DNA from: Fasciolopsis buskii
Taxonomy: Eukaryota; Platyhelminthes; Trematoda; Plagiorchiida; Fasciolidae
Length of the DNA stretch: 64,000 nucleotides
Assembly: GCA_008360955.1 (NCBI GenBank)
Contig: LUCM01002851.1
Span: forward strand, 62,001 to 126,000
Reading direction: 5' to 3'
In this document: piece after piece, positions 20,701 to 33,769 of the stretch
Layout of the letters: every line of letters starts with the position of its first letter
How positions within the stretch are numbered: the stretch's first letter is position 1
Program-made: the position numbers and the translations under genes
Notes under the pieces: model-generated
Databases searched by the model: none
Told to the model about the DNA's origin: nothing
What the model saw: only the letters and a program-made list of their open reading frames with translations

Positions 20701-23295
20701 CAAACAAGACAAAGATGATGTCCGAACGATCCGGATTTCCTGGGAATTGGTACCACCCCAAATTATCACAAAACTTGTCCGTTTCTTATCCAAATCCTGT
20801 GCAAATTTGCAACATTTTACGAAATTATGTTAGGCTTACCCCGTTATTCTGCAACCCCTCGGGAGTCAATTGATGAGATCTGATAGGTTGACGAGCCAGT
20901 TCATTCCCAAGTTAGCAGAGATCATAAAATTGGAGCAGTGCTAAATAGATAAATCCATGTAACATGACTGATTGGTGCGATATGCTGTTGATTCCAGTCT
21001 AGAAATTATCATCAAATTCGGTGAAATAAGTATGAAATGCGGCAACCTTTGTCGTAAGAATTTTATATTCGTCCCCGGCCATGTTTAAACATTTATTGCT
21101 ACATCGTGCGCATATCACTCACGGTCATGATTAAATTTCACGTCGAGAGGGTTAAATAATTGTTATTTATAATCCACCATGTATCGAAACAAAATGCTGA
21201 TCTGCAGTTCAACGTTGTCTAATTTGAGTGTTTGCAGATAGATCGCATCTGAAGGCTCGAGCATAAGCTGATGGTAAATTTTCAATCATGATTTCAGATC
21301 GACGATAGTCATTTGTAAATTCTGTTGGAGTCAAACCCTGTCTCCGTCCAGAAAGTAACAACGAATTCCGGAGGACCCATTCAAACAGGTTGACATGTTT
21401 AAGATGGAGAACAGTGGACCATAATTTAACTTGCTATGAAACATGATGAAACGATCCTAAATTGCGCAGCCTAAGCGTCTAATTCTAAGCTAAAATAATC
21501 TGATGGATTTATGTAGTGAACACGTGACAACGTGTGATATCTGGAAGAGTGATCCTAACTTCCTTTGTTGCTCTTTCAGCCAGGACTTTGCGAGTGTCTG
21601 GGAAGCCATTTTTATGGACACAAAATAGCAACTGCAAAATTTTTCACATTATTTGGGAATTTTATCAAAGTTATTTGGAACTGCGTCAAAACTACTTGAA
21701 ACTACTGCTTGACTGGTCCGTTGAGATCTCGTTCACAAACGTCTGCAACGTAGTCGATCTCATATCATCATCTTTGCTTACCTCTGATCTAAGTTACACT
21801 GATTATCTATGCGTTGATTTACACGTTGGGAGTAGAGTTGCGCTTGCCATGTCTTGTCAAAGAGGGTCATTTGCTACCCAGTTCCAAATACTATTGACCT
21901 AGATTCGAGTCAAAGAATGAGCGATTGCATCGAGTGGTTGAACAGTGCTTCTTCTAGCTATGATTCTACGAACCCTGCAGTATCTTGTATCTTTCCGTTT
22001 TAGCTGTCACTCGGTCGTCAAATCGAATCACAGTGGTCCCCGAATGACTCGCTAATAGGTCAGAGATTTCTCCCTAGAGGAAATGTTTAGGGTCTTTTCT
22101 ACGCCAGACGGAAGCGTCTTCACCGCAGTGGGCAAACTGAGGTCTGGCATTTTTGATAACTGATGAAACACTAGAGGCCTTCATAATGTATTATAGCCAC
22201 ATTTGTATGTCTCCGTTTGGTCGTGAATGAGTCCCGTTTCATACCATTCAGTTACTCTACCTGGGGCTTCGATGTATGTGAAAGGCAAAGAACTGTGATA
22301 CCTGATGAATTCTCAGATAGAGGATAGAAAGGCGATCCCCGTTTCTGTGGCTATTCATGAATAAGATGAAATTATTCTCACCGAATAAATTGTTTCGGAC
22401 AAACAGTAGTAGTATCCTGGACGTGGCGGATTTTCACCCGGCAGACTTCCTCCCCGGAAGACACTTCAAAGCTTCACTGATTGTTCTCCAACGTCGACAG
22501 TGTTGGTCCCCATCCAATAACGCCATAGCCCATTATCTGCCTTGTAAACTTTGTGCGTGAGCAGAGACTCAATTACTGGTCCCACTAGAGCCTCTGGAAA
22601 GTGTGAGGTCATTGATCCGAACTCAGTTAAATGGCGCATGAACCGGACTACCGGTCACCAGCCCCCAGACAACTCACGACCTCCCTCCCTCTGTTTTACT
22701 ATTCTAACTTGAATATCGTGTCACTTGACCAAAGGTCTAGGAAAGGTGGCTAAAGCAGCCCTACTTCGATTTTGATAGCCGGGTCTTAAAAGACCAACAG
22801 CGGGACTGCAAATTACGACAGGCAATCGATGATGTAGAACAGGAGTGATAGTTTGAAAGGTCCGACATATATCGCGAAGTAAACAGTAACATAATCTAGT
22901 CCTTTACCGGTATCTCGCATAAATACGATGTCGTAGAACTTGTAATCAGACCCTTCCAAACTAATAATGCCAATAGTAATAATCCGTCTAATTTAGTTAT
23001 ATTTCAAATTTGTGAATTCATTCAGTCTAGTAATTGGTTAAACAATCAGTTTAGCGTAGTCCGTCAATAATTTCCAAAAACTTGGACTATTTCAGGGAAG
23101 AGGTTGTTATCATTAAAATACTGCCAATTGGGGAAGATTCAACCCGACGAAAATTCAAGCACTACTAGTCCTGGGAGAACTATGCAAATTGATGTTGTCA
23201 TTTGGGTGTACCGATTCGTCCACTCAAGGTAGACAGAGTACCGAACTGAGTGAATTTGTCTCCCAAAGTAAATCGGTCACAAATACTCAAAACAA
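20701..23295. other. Unassigned sequence
   Basis: About 2.6 kb without a recognisable gene or repeat. A 122-codon plus frame at 21534-21902 has no motif. Confidence 0.4.
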
Positions 23296-25021
23296 ATGAA
23301 ATCGAAAGAAAGTACACGAAATCGGCAAATTCAATCGAACAATATACTTTTACAAGTGTTTCATTCAGCTCCTATCTTGGAAAATGCTGGGGGTAGTTAT
23401 GATGAATGTGGAATGGGACAGAAATCGGCTCACGTCGATTGGACTTGGTCCGCGGGTAACTCACATATGTGCACGCAGAAACCGTGTATGCGGGGGCCGA
23501 AAACTGCGGCGAGGAATATGCATTCACACACTTCGTGCGAAAGCGGTCAATGGATGTTATTAAACAATAAGGATATTATAGTACAAAATTAGCTAAAAAG
23601 TACTGCGTTGCACTCTAGAAGATATTACATTCAGCAGATAAATGATGAACGAAAAGAAAGACATTGGATGTTTGTCGACGTAAAAGTATTCTCGGCAGTG
23701 GATTGGCCTTGGGAAAAGCAAGATTTTCTGAATTCCACGTGATTGTCTTTTGGTGTCCGCGATCACTAAGTACCATTTGGGTTTATGTTGAGAGTTACAA
23801 GTGTGTACAAACATCCTATCACTCCAACAAGTTCATGTGCTTGTTCACACTGAATGGTTAGTTTGCTTGCTTACGATTAGTACAACTTTAGTCGAATGAA
23901 AATTTTATCCAAGACACTAGTACACGATTATTTTATACGAGAAGTATAACTGGATCATCTAATTGAACGCAATCACAATCACTTGTCTAAAAGGACTAAT
24001 GTTTTTATTCTAAATGCTCAACCTGAGATGGAGGACAAAAAATAATGCAAACGTTGCCTTTGTAGCACGTGTGCTAAGTGGCTGAGGTCATGTTGTTGAG
24101 TGCCCACGGAATCACGTGATCACACGGTGGAGTGAACACAAGTACAAATAAGATTCCGGCGCACCTGTTAACAAAACGACTACAAAGTTTAACGGACCAA
24201 GAAAAAAAAACAAGTTGTTCGGTTTTTGTTACGCAAAGGAAAACTTTGTTTACTGAATTATACTTTATCCGAAGTAAGCGCAATTGGGTATTCCTTCAAG
24301 TTTGTATCGGTTTCACTGCTCCAGGACTTATCAATGTGAATAGAAAGTGAGACTCAACAGATGAATCCTCGTCTTGATTGAATAACTGTGCTGATTATCG
24401 GGGACCACAGACAACTTTTGGCGAGTAGGCAATTAGCAATATCTTAGTTGTTGACAGGATGACTATAAGGCTACCCCGACCAGTCGAGATTTTGTTGATC
24501 ATCCACTTTCACGTTCCAAATTTTGATCGATTTACGCACGAACAATATGCTGGGTTTTTTACTTTACCGGTGTTTTGCTTTGCAGCTCAACTGCAGACAT
24601 CTGATTGCTTCTAATACCGCCACCACTACGTCGTATTAAACGAATACATGTATCGGGTATTCCAAATACGAATACAATTCTCATCAGATATATGGCCTCA
24701 TTCCTACACGTTTTTCGTTAGCATGGCTGAATCATATTTCAAAACCAGTTCGATGGTGACTGCTTACGCAATGCAGTTTCTGTCAATCTCATTTACGAAG
24801 CATTATATATTAGATGTATTGTTGAGGCCGAATAGTAGAGCAAATTAACCATTTCTTATAGTTGGCCGTACTGCTAAACCCCATTAGTAATATTATAAAT
24901 ACATCTCCATTACCGAGCTGAATAGCCTTCGGACAAGATGAGAGAACCAACAGTTAAACTAAAAGTAGAACAGTACGGTGTAAAATTAAACCTCACAAGT
25001 TGTCAAAACTGGCGAAAACTA
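23296..25021. other. Unassigned sequence
   Basis: The plus frame 23296-23592 (98 codons) has several Cys, Gly and Trp residues but no domain I know. The rest shows nothing. Confidence 0.35.
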
Positions 25022-25464
25022 TCACCAATAATTTGGCAATGTTAGCTCCGAGTTAACTGTACTGTTTGTGGTTGAAATCGGTATGCGGAATTGGCCAACT
25101 CCCAAAAAGAATGGATACGAATTACTAACATGCACTGGAATGACTCCGACCGAAGTTACGCAATTAAAGAGGACAAAAAGCCACAACAGCTGGATAAATA
25201 CGTTTATACACAAAGTAGGAGATATTACGATTGGTGGAATACATTCCGTCCAATGGCTTTCGAGGAAAGTATAGACTTCAAGACCAGCTGCCACCACGGT
25301 TGGCCTCTCGGTCTGGTTGTCTATGCAGGTTAGCACCAAGCTGTAACGGACCTTATCACGTGGCTTGCACGTGGACTGACCCACCGACGTATTCATACAG
25401 GCCTAATTCTGTGTTGGATGTTACCTCTATAATCCACGTGTATGGAGCGCATATGATGTACTGA
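25022..25464. other. Block with four overlapping open frames, unknown
   Basis: Plus frames 25068-25274, 25091-25333 and 25231-25464 and minus frame 25022-25396 (124 codons) overlap. The 25091 frame begins at TTG, not ATG. It is rich in Trp, Tyr and charged residues (EWIRITNMHWNDSDRSYAI, RRYYDWWNTF) and is followed by a possible donor GCAG/GTTAGC at 25328/25329. An AG at 25108-25109 could serve as acceptor. It may be an exon or an element relic; product not recognised. Confidence 0.2.
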
Positions 25465-26682
25465 ATAGATTATGGTGGAAACTTGATTGTTGTTAGGAAG
25501 CTTTTCCCATGTGAGTTCTTACAACGAAGCCCTGCAATGCATCTCAATAGCTCCGAGCGAATCAGGGGATCGTGTGCACAGTTTTGCCCCATCCCTTCCT
25601 TTACACTGAATGACAATCACGTCCCAGCACTGTACAAATCGACGAATGGTGCAAACTAGTGTTTCTCAGGTTCATTCATATGGTTCAGTTGTTATGTCTG
25701 TGTCAGAGTTGTGGTAGTGCGCTAGGAAGGATACAAACAATCCGATTTAAAGCCCTAATTCGTTCAACAAATTTTAGCCTCTGTCCCATCTATCATCCGC
25801 ACCCACTACCCAAACTTCCCATTCTACAGCAATCTGCTGATCCAGATGTGATTTCTGAAGCACAACAAGTATGTCTTCGACTGAAACCGAATCTGTTCAA
25901 CCAAAATATCCCCGAAGATCCAGTTGGGCCAACCATTTCGTAGTTTGGGAAAACAGCCAGATCAGACCATAACGCCTGATCGGGACAAGGTAGTGAGCGA
26001 GAGGGGCTACGAAGGCTAAACAACGTACGGTCGAGCCTTTTTTATTGTCAAGTTCAAGTGTACGCGTGTGCGTCTGCGTGAGTGTATGCGTGTGTGATGG
26101 AAACAACATCGTCCTGATTTGCATTGATCATTTGGCAGCTGACGTCTTCGTGTCCTAGTTTCTTAGTTGCAACTCTTCCCACTCTCAACCACTTCGGAGG
26201 GGTACAATGACGATACAATAACTTGGCCTTGGTGACAAACGTCTCTGGAGGTTTTTAAGATAAGTTCCAGATGGCTTGTGACTTAGATTCCGAGGGAAAC
26301 AGTTTCGGTCGGTTACCTTGTTCAGATTACCGCCCCTCCCCCGGTACGTCTGACCCGCTACCTACGAACCAACACCACGACACAATCACAATCGTGCAAA
26401 CAGGCGCATCACTAAAGTCGTAGGCCGACCAATATTCACTCTGTCCTAACACCACAAGTCAGATTGCCCCACAGATGCAATATAAACAATTAGGATGTTA
26501 GCTCAGCAGCAGCTGCTGTTAGTCAAAAGTTGTGCATGTGTGATTAAGTGGTCAGACGAACTCCACTTGGTCTCACAGGTCGAGATCAACGCCCGCGGGT
26601 TAGTTCACACACGCAGACCACAAAGGATCGAGAGGACAAGTTGACCACAGCTACGTTTGGGTTAAATGTGACTATCACCATT
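25465..26682. other. Unassigned sequence
   Basis: A 94-codon plus frame (25659-25943) is Pro- and Leu-rich in its second half with no known motif. Imperfect palindrome CAGCAGCTGCTG at about 26507-26518. Nothing else. Confidence 0.35.
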
Positions 26683-26707
26683 AAACACACACACACACAC
26701 ACACACC
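26683..26707. repeat. (CA)n microsatellite
   Basis: CA dinucleotide run. Confidence 0.92.
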
Positions 26708-28490
26708 ACGAGCTATGGCAACACACCTGTCCACTGGCCTCTAGGCTAAACGATTGTCACCAACCTCCAGCTGGCATCGGGAAAGCTTCAACCCCACCCG
26801 GACAACCCGCCACTTTTGGAGTATAGTAAGACTTAGTTGACAAGTTTGGCGAGGCTAAGGCATGAAATCGCGAAAATGACGCAATTTTAGCCGTGTGAAC
26901 AAATGCAGATTGCAGGAAGTGTCTACCACTCCACGCACATTTTCTCACATTGTTGTTGTTGTTGTGTGGGCAGTACCCCAAAAACGGTTGGACTAATTTA
27001 ATCCGGATACTCAGTTCATTGGCACGATTCGACTCGAGATGACAGCCTAGTAACAATGAGTGAGAGAGAGAGAGAGAGGAAGAGATCGGGAGTACATCTA
27101 AGTGAGGTCAAGCCGAGATTGTTATTAGTAATGTAGAGAGTGAAAAGCTGGTGCGTGTCGTTTAGGCGTTGTGGGTGGGGCGTGATGAAGAACGGAAGGA
27201 GTCTGGCCGACGGAGATTTGCGCATAATGTGATATCTAGCCACCCTGCAGTCGTAACAACTCTATAAGTGCATCATGGCGGATAGTAGCAACACTCAACC
27301 AACCACCGTTACTATCAGAAATAACGATCAAGAGGATGGACTGAGTCCAGTGGATAGACGTTCATGAAGAATATGAAGCAAAGATACCAAGGGACTGTAA
27401 CTGACGTGTCAATGAAGTACAGTTGAAGTCGACTAAAATAAATAATAACCAAGAGTTTCATAGCGTCGACTGATGGTATTTGGAACACAAACGTTTTATA
27501 ATCTTTGAAGATGATATCACTTCGGCGGGTGTGGAAATCGCTTCGATCTAAATACCAAGATAAGCCATTCGTAGACTGAGTGTTTTAGCGAATTTCGATT
27601 GTTCCTGTTCATGTGAAATGGAGTGGGGGGGATAACACAATTAAACGAAAAGGGATTCCAATTTGAGTGATATTGTGATTCACGCAAATTAGTCATGTTG
27701 TCCTTCCCACAAGTTAGATCAGCCCGACCAATAAGTTTACATTTTATCCACTCTTGCGATTCGATGGTTACAATGCTCAAGCGGTCAATAATACGGTATC
27801 TATAACCATGGAGTTCTCCAAAATCCTAGGCTTTCCCAATTGGCTGCCAACCATCGTCCGCAAATTAGTCCATTGAAAATCTGCGCACATAATTATGTCA
27901 CTACCAACGGGAACAAACAAACAGCTCTGGAATAAAAGGAAATCATACAATAATCTACAATGCATGTTCAATTTCTACTCAGCAATTTTCAGTTTCACTT
28001 TATTTTCACACAAGCATCTGAATATCTTCGCTCACACATTCTAACTAAAGCATCCTTTCACATCAAACCCTCGGACCCTGAAATTGCGGTCGGTTTTGAA
28101 AGTACCACATGTGTTGGACTTATTTGTCAACAAGAAGTGACAGTTATGTATTTTTACCTGTCACACAACATTATATATCTAAAAATCCCTGGAGCAATTT
28201 GTCCATCGGATATTTCTTCGCGTCCAAGGTCCTTTGCTTGATGAAAATTTACCGAAAGATTCCAGTTGCCCTTCAAACGGATCTTTGTTTTACATCGGGC
28301 TCTTACATGGGATATATCGGATCAGGCTGGAAATGCGAGGTGAGCACATGGTGGCGCTAGTTCGCACCATCCAACATCGATGACCACCAGCTTCTTACTT
28401 GGCTACTTTCAATGGGGTACCGTATCGGCCTTGAAAACAATGCTCACTGTGACTGCATTACTAGCGGTCAAAGAAGTGCTTGTGGTTGGC
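26708..28490. other. Unassigned sequence
   Basis: Contains a (GA)n run at about 27059-27079. A strong-looking donor GCGAG/GTGAGC at about 28339 follows the plus frame 28109-28360, but no good acceptor pairs with it, so no exon is called. Confidence 0.35.
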
Positions 28491-28494
28491 TCCT

Positions 28495-28670
28495 AACCTG
28501 GCCGGTGGTGACCAAGCGGATAAGATCGTGCCGTTTGGACGTGAGAGTCGCGGGTTCGAATCCTCCCGCCGCTGGTCAACTTCCCCTTATGGTAGCCCTC
28601 TGTTGGTCGGGGCCCCTTCCTGAAAAAGGATATGCATTGTCATCTCATTAATAAATGAAGTAAAATATAA
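28495..28670 (+). repeat. tRNA-derived SINE-2, best-preserved copy
   Basis: The tRNA-like body has box A TGACCAAGCGGA at 28509-28520 and box B GGTTCGAATCC at 28553-28563. GGCCGGTGG and CCGCTGGTC ends can pair like an acceptor stem, and GCGGG and CCCGC flank the box B loop as a T-stem. The 3' body (TAGCCCTCTGTTGGTCGGGG) leads to an A/T-rich end CTCATTAATAAATGAAG. It differs from SINE-1 in its promoter words and 3' body, so it is a separate family. Confidence 0.83.
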
Positions 28671-29616
28671 AAGATCTTACTCCGAAGAAAATTCGACGAA
28701 CTGAGGTGTCGGACCTGAAATTTGCTCTAGTAGCCCACACCCCTAAGTTGCGACACCAATGAGCAACAGTAATTTCTATCATTTCATCGATTTTAAAAAG
28801 CTGGCCAATAAGTCTCATTTGTAAATGTCTCTGGGATAAAATGTAGAGATAAATTACTGTCAACATTAGGGTGGAAGTCGATGCAATGGTACGTGTTGGC
28901 CAACGATATCCTTCTGGATCAGAATCCCACGGTTTAAATCAACCTTTTTAAAATTTGTTCATGTTTTCAGTCTTCAAAAAACGATCTCAAATATAACGCG
29001 AGAAGGCAAACGATTGACGGAAATCGAGTATTTCCTTTCGATTCAGAACAGTGGACTTATAGTCTCGAAATGAGTCAATACCGATCTAAAAATCCGAAAA
29101 CTAGCTTTCGCTTGATGACAGACGACCCAAAAAAGCCAATGTGATGAACAGTTGATCAATCACAACCTTAAAAACCCAACACGGGGTAGGGGGAGAAGTA
29201 CCGAAGTTGGATAAATTCGTCTTCCCATGGACCAGAAAAGTTTGTTAGGATGCTATAACCACCCCAGTCCACCGAAAACGGAGAATTGAATAAAACTTAT
29301 CACTGAAAATGGACTTAGTGTTATACTACCTTTGAACTCTGAAAATAATGAAAAATCAAGTGAATTTAATTTTAAAAATGACAATATGGCAAAAATAAAA
29401 TTTTTTTGAAAACTTTCACGTTATGATCATTGCATTAATGCATCAAATGAGGTAATGACAACCATATAATTGTTCTTATGCCTTATTTGCAGGTACAATG
29501 TCGTAGCCAAGTGAGTATGTTTCGGTTAGGAGTTGATTGGCGGTGCAAAAATGTAAAACCCGCGATTTGTAGGTCCAAACTCCGTGATGCTGGCCTCCGA
29601 CAATCGCTAGTTGCAC
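28671..29616. other. Unassigned AT-rich sequence
   Basis: Nothing recognised. Confidence 0.4.
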
Positions 29617-30012
29617 TGTAGTGTATTGTATTATATTGCATTGTACTGCATTGCATTGTATTGTATTGTATTGTATTGTATTGTATTGTATTGTATTGTA
29701 CTGTATTGTATTGTATTATATTGTATTGTATTGTATTGTATTGTATTGTATTATATTATATTGTATTGTATTGTATTGTATTGTATTATATTGTATTGTA
29801 TTGTATTGTATTGTATCGTGTTGTATTGTATTGTATTGTATTGTATTGTATTGTATTGTATTGCATTGTATTGTATTGTATTGTATTGTATTGTATTGTG
29901 TTGCATTGCAATGTATTGTATTGTATTGCATTGTATTGTATTGCATTGTATTGTATTGTATTGTATTGTATTGTATTGTATTGTATTGTATTGTACTGTG
30001 TTGTATTGTATA
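29617..30012. repeat. (TTGTA)n pentanucleotide satellite
   Basis: About 390 bp of the pentamer TTGTA with scattered substitutions (TTGCA, TTATA, TTGTG). Because five is not a multiple of three, every plus frame reads the same CIVLY-type peptide and every minus frame reads an NTIQY-type peptide, giving long spurious open frames. Confidence 0.98.
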
Positions 30013-30309
30013 GCCTTTTGCGTACAAGGGTCATCAGGAGAATGCATAAAAGAACGCAGGCGCTTAAGTGTAACAAGTTCCGTCAGTTTAGGACCAGAAG
30101 ACCTTAAGAGGATTGGGCGGAAACGTTTTGCCAAAACAGTAGAACTGCTAGGCTTTGAGATGCGAATAATAGTGAAGGGTCTCCAGCAATCATGGTTAGA
30201 AGACGAGCTTAATGATGGATTAATCAGAGAAGTTCCAAATCAATCCAACGTAGAAGACGAAGACCATAGAACGAGGGCAGAATGCCAACAGAATGAACAG
30301 AAATTATAA
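30013..30309 (+). CDS. Charged open frame running out of the satellite, unknown
   Basis: The plus frame through the TTGTA array continues for about 97 codons into unique sequence before TAA at 30307-30309. The unique part is rich in Glu, Arg, Lys and Leu (SLGPEDLKRIGRKRFAK, LEDELNDGLIREVPNQ), a composition more like real protein than the surrounding chance frames. There is no ATG near its start, so it would need to be an internal or terminal exon. I see no obvious acceptor and recognise no family. Confidence 0.22.
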   Translation, partial: AFCVQGSSGECIKERRRLSVTSSVSLGPEDLKRIGRKRFAKTVELLGFEMRIIVKGLQQSWLEDELNDGLIREVPNQSNVEDEDHRTRAECQQNEQKL

Positions 30310-30804
30310 GTAGTATCTGGATGAGTGAATATAAGTGAAAAAATTGTTGTGGTTATTTTGTGGACTCTTTAACGAAGAGCCTCCATGTGCACCTGGTTAG
30401 TGAGAAGTTGTGAAACATCAAATCTTCGAAATGGTCATGCGTTTTTCTGGGTGAATTACCGTGACGGTTAATCAGTTTAGCAATAACGTGACTTTAGTCG
30501 TCCCTCCAGTAAGTTTCATATCATCTAGAGATGGAGCTTGAGGCCCGTAACAAACGGAATTTAGGATACTCAAGAGCATTTCCACATTTTATCAACTGTT
30601 CCTATGACTGCATTAAAGTTGACGAAAAATCGTCCACCGGGGCAATTCACTTCACGCTTGAATTGTTTCCCAATCGTACTACCAAGGGGTCACTTTTGTC
30701 AAGTGCTCATTTCCGATTTCAGATGAACAGGAAACTGATACTGTTTTTGTCTTGACAACAAAAAACTGGAGTTTGAGGAATCATTCCCTTGGACGGCTGT
30801 TTCC
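30310..30804. other. Unassigned sequence
   Basis: Nothing recognised; a 74-codon plus frame at 30531-30755 is within chance range. Confidence 0.4.
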
Positions 30805-30905
30805 AGTTTTGTTAACAATGATTATTCATGAAATAATATCATCGCCCAACTCATCATTAAGAAACCACGGCAGAACTATACAGCTGATTCATTCTTGTTT
30901 GATTA
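30805..30905 (-). repeat. SINE-1 tail fragment, minus strand
   Basis: CATGAAATAATATCATCGCC, then CAACTCATCATTAAGAAACC, match the SINE-1 tail in reverse complement with a 12-base internal deletion. The copy breaks off before the tRNA part. Confidence 0.65.
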
Positions 30906-33058
30906 TTGCACCAAAATTGTACCAAAATCGTTTTTGATAAAGTATTTTTGTTATCTTTTTGCCGACAATGACCGAGTGGTTGCGTTGCTCATAAAACTAT
31001 TGTTAGATAGATTCGTCAAAAATGCCCGTATTCACTTGGTCCAGTAAATCAATCAATCAATCAACTACACGTATTTGATACGGATCGCTTTGTCAGTCGC
31101 GCAGTTCAGTCAAGTGGGACAACAGCCGATGAGATCCAGTGTCATTCTAAAGCCAATCCGGGATGAGGAACAGATCAGCTGATCAAATCACAAGTAGCTA
31201 CACCTGGCGGAATACAGATCAAAACATAACAAGACTACACAGATAAGGCTACCTTCAGTTGAAACAACCGAGTCAATCACATGGACCGGAACAGCACAGC
31301 GGAATGTCCCGTAGGATTACCAAGACTGGCGCGTTATGAAGTGGCTAGACCCAAGAGGCAAAACGGTAATCAATTAACAGATAGAGTGCCGCAAATTGTA
31401 GGACTAAAATGTAAACATGACAACCAGGAAGGAAGAACTTGAATCCCAGGCGTAAAATCCAAGTGTAAATCGGCTTGTTGATTACACAGCGGATGGGAAA
31501 TATGGGTAAGTCCATTCTTTTAAAAAAAAACAATGGTCCTAGTCCATATTTTGATAATTTCTTAAGGAGATTCATCATGTACTATCCACATCCAGCATTT
31601 GGATTAAAGTCATGAAAGTATTGCACATACGTTGGCACTTTGGTGCAGCCTTTATTTAGAATAATAAATGTGCTATTATTTAAGTCAGTTTAATAACTGC
31701 CCGCAATGGACTATTTCCTGTAGTTCCAACTGTCCATATGTCACCGGAAAGGTACCGTTCATTAATGAGGTTTTGTACTCTCGAGCTTTGTTATGACCTG
31801 CTACAAAAGGCAGAAGGACAGAAAATGTGCCAAATTTCAACAACATCGTTGTCATTTCCGAAGCATTATTTTTGTTTCACTCTTTCTGTCAAATTCTGGA
31901 CATAGATCGGTCAAAGCGCTCGCACAACTTTCATTTACAATTTGGGCGCACAATTGGTCAGTCCGCATCAGTTATCAAGCTGTCGTTGTTCTCGATTGTG
32001 TTTCGTCGTGTTGCGCAGTTCAACTTTGACAATCGGCACCGTGAATTGACATCCCAACCCCCTTGGCGTTCGAAAAGGAGGTGAACAGAAACATACCAAA
32101 GGAGCATCACAAATACAGCCCCGGAGATAGAGGTCCAGTTTGTTGCGGTCGGGTGCACGTACCGGGTCGATGCAATTCGTCTGGCATCCCATTTCCCATC
32201 CCAAATACCACGGGCTTATAATATGTGCTGTTCTGATTTCACAGCTGTCTGAAGATGGACTGATTGCTAATTAATTAGACTGACACGCGTAGGTGCCAGT
32301 ACATGCCATAATTCATTCCTGCCGTAGTGTGCACCGCCTCAGTCAGGGGAAGGATGGATGTTTTGCTTATAGGAAAGTTCGCTCGGACAAATCAGCCAAA
32401 AAAAACAGATAAGCAAAAGCGGGGACAAATATAGGCAGAAAAAGGGGGACATGCGTAAGATGGGGGCAGTCTAACACCACGAGAACTGCTTAACTATGGT
32501 CAGTAGCAGTAACAGTGTATAACTGTCAGAACTGGGGTAGGACAGGATGACTACAGTTCACCTGAAATCGACTCCCCATCTCGGGGATGAAAACATTCTC
32601 GTATGTAGCATTAGTCTTGGTAGAATCACCAAGGGGACCCTGGGATAGGTTGGATCCCCTCACCCGGTTGGTGGTTTTTCCAATTAGGTCCACTTTCCGT
32701 TCGTATTTATTTCTGATAGAGATTGGGATATGAATCGACATTTTGACATGCCCGTGGCAAACCTGTCACTGTAGCTGGTCTCCGAGTACAGTGGCACTTG
32801 TTGATAATCATGTCACTGTTCCTATTACTATTGACGTTGATCAAGAAGCATTTGAGCAACATCATCCTCAACTTTCCATACTCTCTGCTTCTGCCTTCTC
32901 CATAATCATCGTAAATATATCGGCACTAGCAGTCACCAAATTTGCAAGAAAAACTCGCTTGAAACCGATACCAGCATAACTTTTGCCAGTAAGATGGGCG
33001 GTGTGCTCTTGCATGAGAAGATCAATGTAATAGTGAAAAGGAGCAAAGATTATAAATA
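30906..33058. other. Unassigned sequence
   Basis: A short AATC tetramer run lies at 31047-31064. TGACCGAGTGGTTGCG near 30970 resembles a box A, but no box B is evident. Overlapping frames at 31793-32204 on both strands show no motif. Confidence 0.35.
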
Positions 33059-33059
33059 G

Positions 33060-33295
33060 CGAAGTTACATAAATAATCCACCGTGTGATAACAGCGCTTA
33101 ACTCGCAACTGATAAACCATGGAAGCATTGTGGAGCTATTTTATCTTTGCTAGAAATCATTGCCAGTGCATATTTCACCGCTCCCGAACGATTTCGAGTC
33201 GAATATCTTAGCCATTAGGCCACCGGGCAGGCTTCCAACGGTTTGTTCAAACTCATCACATGATGTTGCACCTATCCATCACTGATTTGCACGGC
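33060..33295 (-). repeat. tRNA-derived SINE-1 copy, minus strand, degraded
   Basis: Reverse-complement match from tail (AATAATCCACCGTGTGATAA) through 3' body (GCTAGAAATCATTGCCAGTG) and TCTTAGCCATTAGGCCACCG (box A complement) to the head (CATGATGTTGCACCTATCCA). The box B region is partly deleted. Confidence 0.78.
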
Positions 33296-33422
33296 CACGG
33301 ACAGCTAGCGCAGAGCAACCAACTCCTGTTGATAGGTGACTTCTTCGCATGTAGCTTAAGTATGACGAAAGTTTTGGAAATAAATTACGGAGCTTGGCTA
33401 CTTGGGCTTACAATGATAACTA
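33296..33422. other. Unassigned spacer
   Basis: Nothing recognised. Confidence 0.4.
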
Positions 33423-33460
33423 CAATAATAATAATAATAATAATAATAATAGCAATAGTA
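33423..33460. repeat. (AAT)n microsatellite
   Basis: AAT run. Confidence 0.93.
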
Positions 33461-33769
33461 GTGGTACTAGTTTTGTGGTAGAAGTAGTAGTGGTAGTAAT
33501 GTGGATGACAGTGACAATGTCAATAGCCCAACTCCTATTATCTTGGAAGCTAGCTGCTTCCGTGGACATAATGTCTAGGAGATTTTAATTTATTTCTTAT
33601 TGGACTATCTGGCCTCAAAGGTGCAAATAAAGCATTTTAGTATTTATGGTTGGTTTCGGTTCCCGATTTACCGAAGCCAGTTCCAGATTATGAATAAAAT
33701 AGAGGGATGATGTGGTTAAATTATTTGGACGAGGTTAAATATATTTGACTTTAGGATCTCATTTGATTT
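33461..33769. other. Unassigned sequence before PLE relic
   Basis: Nothing recognised. Confidence 0.4.

Noticed and set aside
28109..28345. Exon ending at a GCGAG/GTGAGC donor
   Set aside because: The donor is good, but no acceptor with a pyrimidine tract precedes the frame and the translation has no motif.
29611..30134. Several long frames of CIVLY or NTIQY repeats on both strands
   Set aside because: They are translations of the TTGTA pentamer and carry no coding information; only the unique tail after 30012 is worth attention.
31047..31064. AATC tetramers as an array with regular spacers
   Set aside because: It is a short simple repeat. No CRISPR-like repeat-spacer structure occurs anywhere in the window, and none is expected in this kind of genome.
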